DNA of 6,855 nt, from assembly GCA_937893635.1 (NCBI GenBank), contig CALBGF010000003.1, positions 1 to 6,855 on the forward strand, in the 5' to 3' direction. The notes beneath the pieces were generated by a model that worked only from the letters and a program-made list of their open reading frames with translations, searched no databases and was not told the DNA's origin. Below are positions 6,128 through 6,855 of the stretch, piece after piece; the first letter of the stretch is position 1; each line of letters begins with the position of its first letter. The DNA comes from an uncultured Mollicutes bacterium. GTDB taxonomy: Bacteria > Bacillota_I > Bacilli_A > RFN20 > CAG-826. Position numbers and translations under genes: made by a program.

Positions 6128-6156
6128 ATTATATACAAAAAATAGCTAAATAACAA
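6128..6156 (-). promoter_or_regulatory. promoter of the 6034-6121 RNA
   Basis: On the minus strand TTGTTA (-35, 6156-6151), 17-nt spacer, TATAAT (-10, 6133-6128; perfect). The expected start seven bases on is G6121. Confidence 0.65.
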
Positions 6157-6200
6157 ACAATTTTTATAACAAAACTTAATAATCAAATTCAATTCCGCTC

Positions 6201-6227
6201 GTATCAAATTCGTATCAATTTGTATCA
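6201..6227. repeat. three helically phased GTATCA repeats
   Basis: GTATCA occurs at 6201-6206, 6212-6217 and 6222-6227, that is every 11 and 10 bp, one helical turn each; the first two continue as GTATCAA. They lie 45-75 bp upstream of the -35 of the minus-strand RNA promoter and just beyond the tRNA-Val terminator. Phased repeats suit an activator or a cooperative binding protein; chance is possible in such A/T-rich sequence. Confidence 0.35.
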
Positions 6228-6236
6228 CAAAAAATT

Positions 6237-6259
6237 AAAAAAGTCCGATGTAATCGGAC
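6237..6259 (-). terminator. intrinsic terminator of tRNA-Val
   Basis: On the minus strand GTCCGAT-TAC-ATCGGAC, a perfect 7-bp stem with 3-nt loop, followed by six T and then a second T run. It begins 12 nt after the tRNA CCA end. Confidence 0.9.
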
Positions 6260-6271
6260 AATTTTGCAAAA

Positions 6272-6347
6272 TGGTGGGTGCTAAGGGAATCGAACCCCTG
6301 ACCTTCTGTACGTCAAACAGATGCTCTCCCAGCTGAGCTAAACACCC
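6272..6347 (-). tRNA. tRNA-Val(GAC)
   Basis: Complete 76-nt cloverleaf with encoded CCA. Acceptor GGGTGTT/AGCACCC (one G-U), D arm GCTC...GAGC, anticodon arm TCTGT-TTGACGT-ACAGA with anticodon GAC, variable loop AGGTC, T arm AGGGG-TTCGATT-CCCTT, discriminator A. It reads valine codons GUC and GUU. It has its own promoter (6405-6432) and terminator (6237-6259), so it is a single-gene unit. G37 is slightly unusual, since A is more common after GAC. Confidence 0.95.
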
Positions 6348-6360
6348 ATGTATATTCCAA

Positions 6361-6393
6361 GCAATAATAGTAGTGATCATCTACTATTGTTGC
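6361..6393 (-). repeat. 13-bp hairpin in the tRNA-Val 5' leader
   Basis: GCAATAATAGTAG / CTACTATTGTTGC are complementary over 13 bp with a single G-U-type mismatch, loop TGATCAT. In the minus-strand precursor it spans about +5 to +38 and ends 13 nt before the mature tRNA. There is no U tract after it, so it is not a terminator; it could be a processing signal or a DNA operator. Confidence 0.5.
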
Positions 6394-6404
6394 CACTGTT
6401 TAAT

Positions 6405-6432
6405 ATTATAGAGACTTTTTTGAAGAATGCAA
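6405..6432 (-). promoter_or_regulatory. promoter of tRNA-Val
   Basis: On the minus strand TTGCAT (6432-6427), 16-nt spacer, TATAAT (6410-6405; perfect -10). Expected start near 6398, giving a leader of about 50 nt that contains the 6361-6393 hairpin. Confidence 0.65.
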
Positions 6433-6461
6433 GTATTTTTTTGTTTTTTGTGGTGCTTTGT

Positions 6462-6536
6462 TAATCAAAGAACGAAAGCTTGTTTTATTTGATTTTTCCT
6501 TTTGCCTTTGGTTTGTTGCATTTAGTTCTTTGATTA
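6462..6536. repeat. 12-bp inverted repeat around a T-rich 38-nt loop
   Basis: TAATCAAAGAAC (6462-6473) and GTTCTTTGATTA (6525-6536) are perfect inverted repeats; pairing continues inward as AAAGC against GCATTT after one mismatch. The loop (6480-6517) is almost all T, G and C on the plus strand. On the plus strand CTTTTTC follows the second arm, a weak terminator-like run. It lies between the diverging tRNA-Val and plus-strand RNA promoters. No transcript feeding it is evident. Confidence 0.5.
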
Positions 6537-6552
6537 GTCTTTTTCATTTACC

Positions 6553-6621
6553 ATGTGACTTATTCATCACATAAAAATTCACATTTGCTATATTTCATCT
6601 ATTAATCTTACTCAAATGTGA
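6553..6621. repeat. cluster of four TGTGA/TCACA half-sites
   Basis: ATGTGA (6553-6558) and TCACAT (6567-6572) form one inverted pair with 8-bp spacer. TCACATTTG (6579-6587) and CAAATGTGA (6613-6621) form a second, perfect over 9 bp, with a 25-bp spacer. The last half-site overlaps the extended -10 of the plus-strand RNA promoter. The spacing is not the TGTGA-N6-TCACA of Crp, so the half-site likeness should not be over-read. Confidence 0.45.
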
Positions 6622-6627
6622 TACAAT
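6619..6627 (+). promoter_or_regulatory. extended -10 promoter of the plus-strand small RNA
   Basis: TGATACAAT is an extended -10 (TGn plus TACAAT, 5 of 6). No -35 is recognisable at 16-18 nt, where the TGTGA/TCACA cluster lies instead, consistent with activator dependence. Expected start is G6634. Confidence 0.5.
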
Positions 6628-6633
6628 ATTAAA

Positions 6634-6690
6634 GGAAGTAGACCGGTGGACATTAATGTATGTGCATCTATATGGCTGCTTCTTTTTTGT
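6634..6690 (+). ncRNA. candidate small RNA with self-terminating hairpin, possibly also a short peptide mRNA
   Basis: GGAAGTAG (6634-6641) pairs with CTGCTTCT (6676-6683; G-U pairs at two places), and the three A before it can add pairs with the T run. The second arm runs into TTTTTTGTTTT, so the hairpin is terminator-like, and the predicted start G6634 is at the base of the stem. The loop holds ACCGGT and the palindrome ACATTAATGT. A second reading is possible: GGTGG (6645-6649) is a good ribosome binding site for ATG at 6656, opening a 30-codon frame to TAA at 6748 that starts MYVHLYGCFFFVFKIF. In that case the stem would mask the translation start. No match to a known RNA class was recognised. 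Confidence 0.4.
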
Positions 6691-6704
6691 TTTCAAAATA
6701 TTTT

Positions 6705-6742
6705 ACCGACCCACTGACCGTCAAAATTTATGGGTCGGTCAG
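6705..6742. repeat. two mutually exclusive hairpins
   Basis: ACCGACCCA (6705-6713) pairs with TGGGTCGGT (6731-6739), 9 bp. CTGACCG (6714-6720) pairs with CGGTCAG (6736-6742), 7 bp. The second arms share CGGT, so only one hairpin can form at a time on either strand. The GC-rich arms stand out from the surrounding sequence. Confidence 0.6.
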
Positions 6743-6746
6743 GCAT

Positions 6747-6776
6747 AAAAAAAGAGAATCGAACAATGCGACTCTC
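6747..6776 (-). terminator. intrinsic terminator of tRNA-Thr
   Basis: On the minus strand GAGAGTCG pairs with CGATTCTC (8 bp, one G-U), loop CATTGTT, followed by seven T (6753-6747). It starts 34 nt after the tRNA CCA end. Confidence 0.88.
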
Positions 6777-6810
6777 AATAAAATAACCGATTTTATCAGA
6801 TTTTTTACTA

Positions 6811-6855
6811 TGGTGCCGGCTAGAGGATTCGAACCCCCGACCCACTGATTACGAT
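6811..6855 (-). tRNA. tRNA-Thr(CGU), 5' half beyond the window
   Basis: The 3' half of a tRNA with encoded CCA: acceptor strand AGCCGGC, discriminator A, T arm GGGGG-TTCGAAT-CCTCT (two G-U), variable loop GGGTC, anticodon stem 3' strand TCAGT and loop ATCGTAA, which places anticodon CGT (threonine ACG). U36 followed by A37 fits a t6A-modified Thr tRNA. Position 32 as A is unusual, and the 5' half cannot be checked, so the identity is less sure than the gene. The plus-strand frame across it (ending VPARGFEPPTH) is the well-known false ORF antisense to tRNAs. Confidence 0.85.

Noticed and set aside
6201..6240. CRISPR array or iteron origin
   Set aside because: Repeats are only 6 bp at 10-11 bp spacing; there are no spacers, DnaA boxes or replication genes.
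6390..6418. Plus-strand promoter starting with TTGCCA
   Set aside because: No -10 lies at 16-18 nt; the nearby TATTAT is only 8 nt away.
6553..6572. Crp site
   Set aside because: TGTGA and TCACA are separated by 8 bp rather than 6, and no evidence for a Crp protein is in the window.
6709..6742. H-type pseudoknot from the two overlapping stems
   Set aside because: Both crossing loops would have zero nucleotides, which is not sterically possible; alternative pairing is the better reading.
6660..6848. 62-codon open frame on the plus strand
   Set aside because: It crosses the tRNA-Thr terminator and ends antisense to the tRNA (VPARGFEPPTH, a known artefact). The first ATG is weakly supported; the 30-codon frame at 6656 in another phase has the better ribosome binding site.

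Overview
The window is about 70% A+T by eye and reads as a chromosomal piece of a low-GC, walled Firmicute-type bacterium, probably an uncultured member of Bacilli near the Erysipelotrichia/RF39/Mollicutes-related lineages. The evidence is the strong AGGAGG-type ribosome binding sites, sigma-A-type promoters, UGG-encoded Trp, TAA/TAG stops, peptidoglycan genes (ddl, murF), a CdaA-type diadenylate cyclase and a DUF1292 (YrzB-like) protein. Carrying tRNA-Val(GAC) plus tRNA-Thr(CGU), together with wall genes, argues against a classical wall-less Mycoplasma. The lineage is an inference; no phylogenetic marker was searched.

Layout. (1) Positions 1-3070, minus strand: a tight operon read alpha/beta hydrolase -> membrane-anchored MurF-type ligase -> D-Ala-D-Ala ligase (its 3' end lies beyond position 1). 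Gaps are 2 and 13 nt. The last two enzymes are consecutive steps: Ddl makes D-Ala-D-Ala and MurF adds it to the UDP-MurNAc-tripeptide. (2) Positions 3151-4560, plus strand, divergent from the first operon: four small proteins with 2-8 nt gaps. They are a miniature SPFH/stomatin-like protein, a miniature NfeD-like membrane protein, a DUF1292 acidic protein and a small membrane protein. SPFH next to NfeD is a known partnership, but both proteins here are cut down to the membrane-proximal core. (3) A bidirectional terminator at 4584-4610 separates this operon from the convergent cdaA (minus, 4627-5412), which makes c-di-AMP and has its own promoter and an 18-bp inverted repeat in its leader. (4) Positions 5533-5967, minus: an unrecognised, cysteine-rich, helical 144-aa protein.

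(5) Positions 5968-6855 hold no convincing conventional protein gene but are dense in RNA-level signals. There is a candidate structured RNA of about 88 nt on the minus strand (6034-6121), whose predicted start sits at the base of its closing helix and which ends in a U tract just upstream of the cysteine-rich gene. There is a complete tRNA-Val(GAC) with promoter, leader hairpin and terminator. A large inverted repeat and a cluster of TGTGA/TCACA half-sites follow. A second candidate small RNA on the plus strand (about 6634-6690) could also encode a 30-aa hydrophobic peptide. A pair of mutually exclusive hairpins shares 12 nt with a tRNA arm. The window ends in a truncated tRNA-Thr(CGU) with its terminator.

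The most original material is the miniature SPFH/NfeD/DUF1292 operon and the two small-RNA candidates. None could be matched to a named RNA class or system from sequence reading alone.
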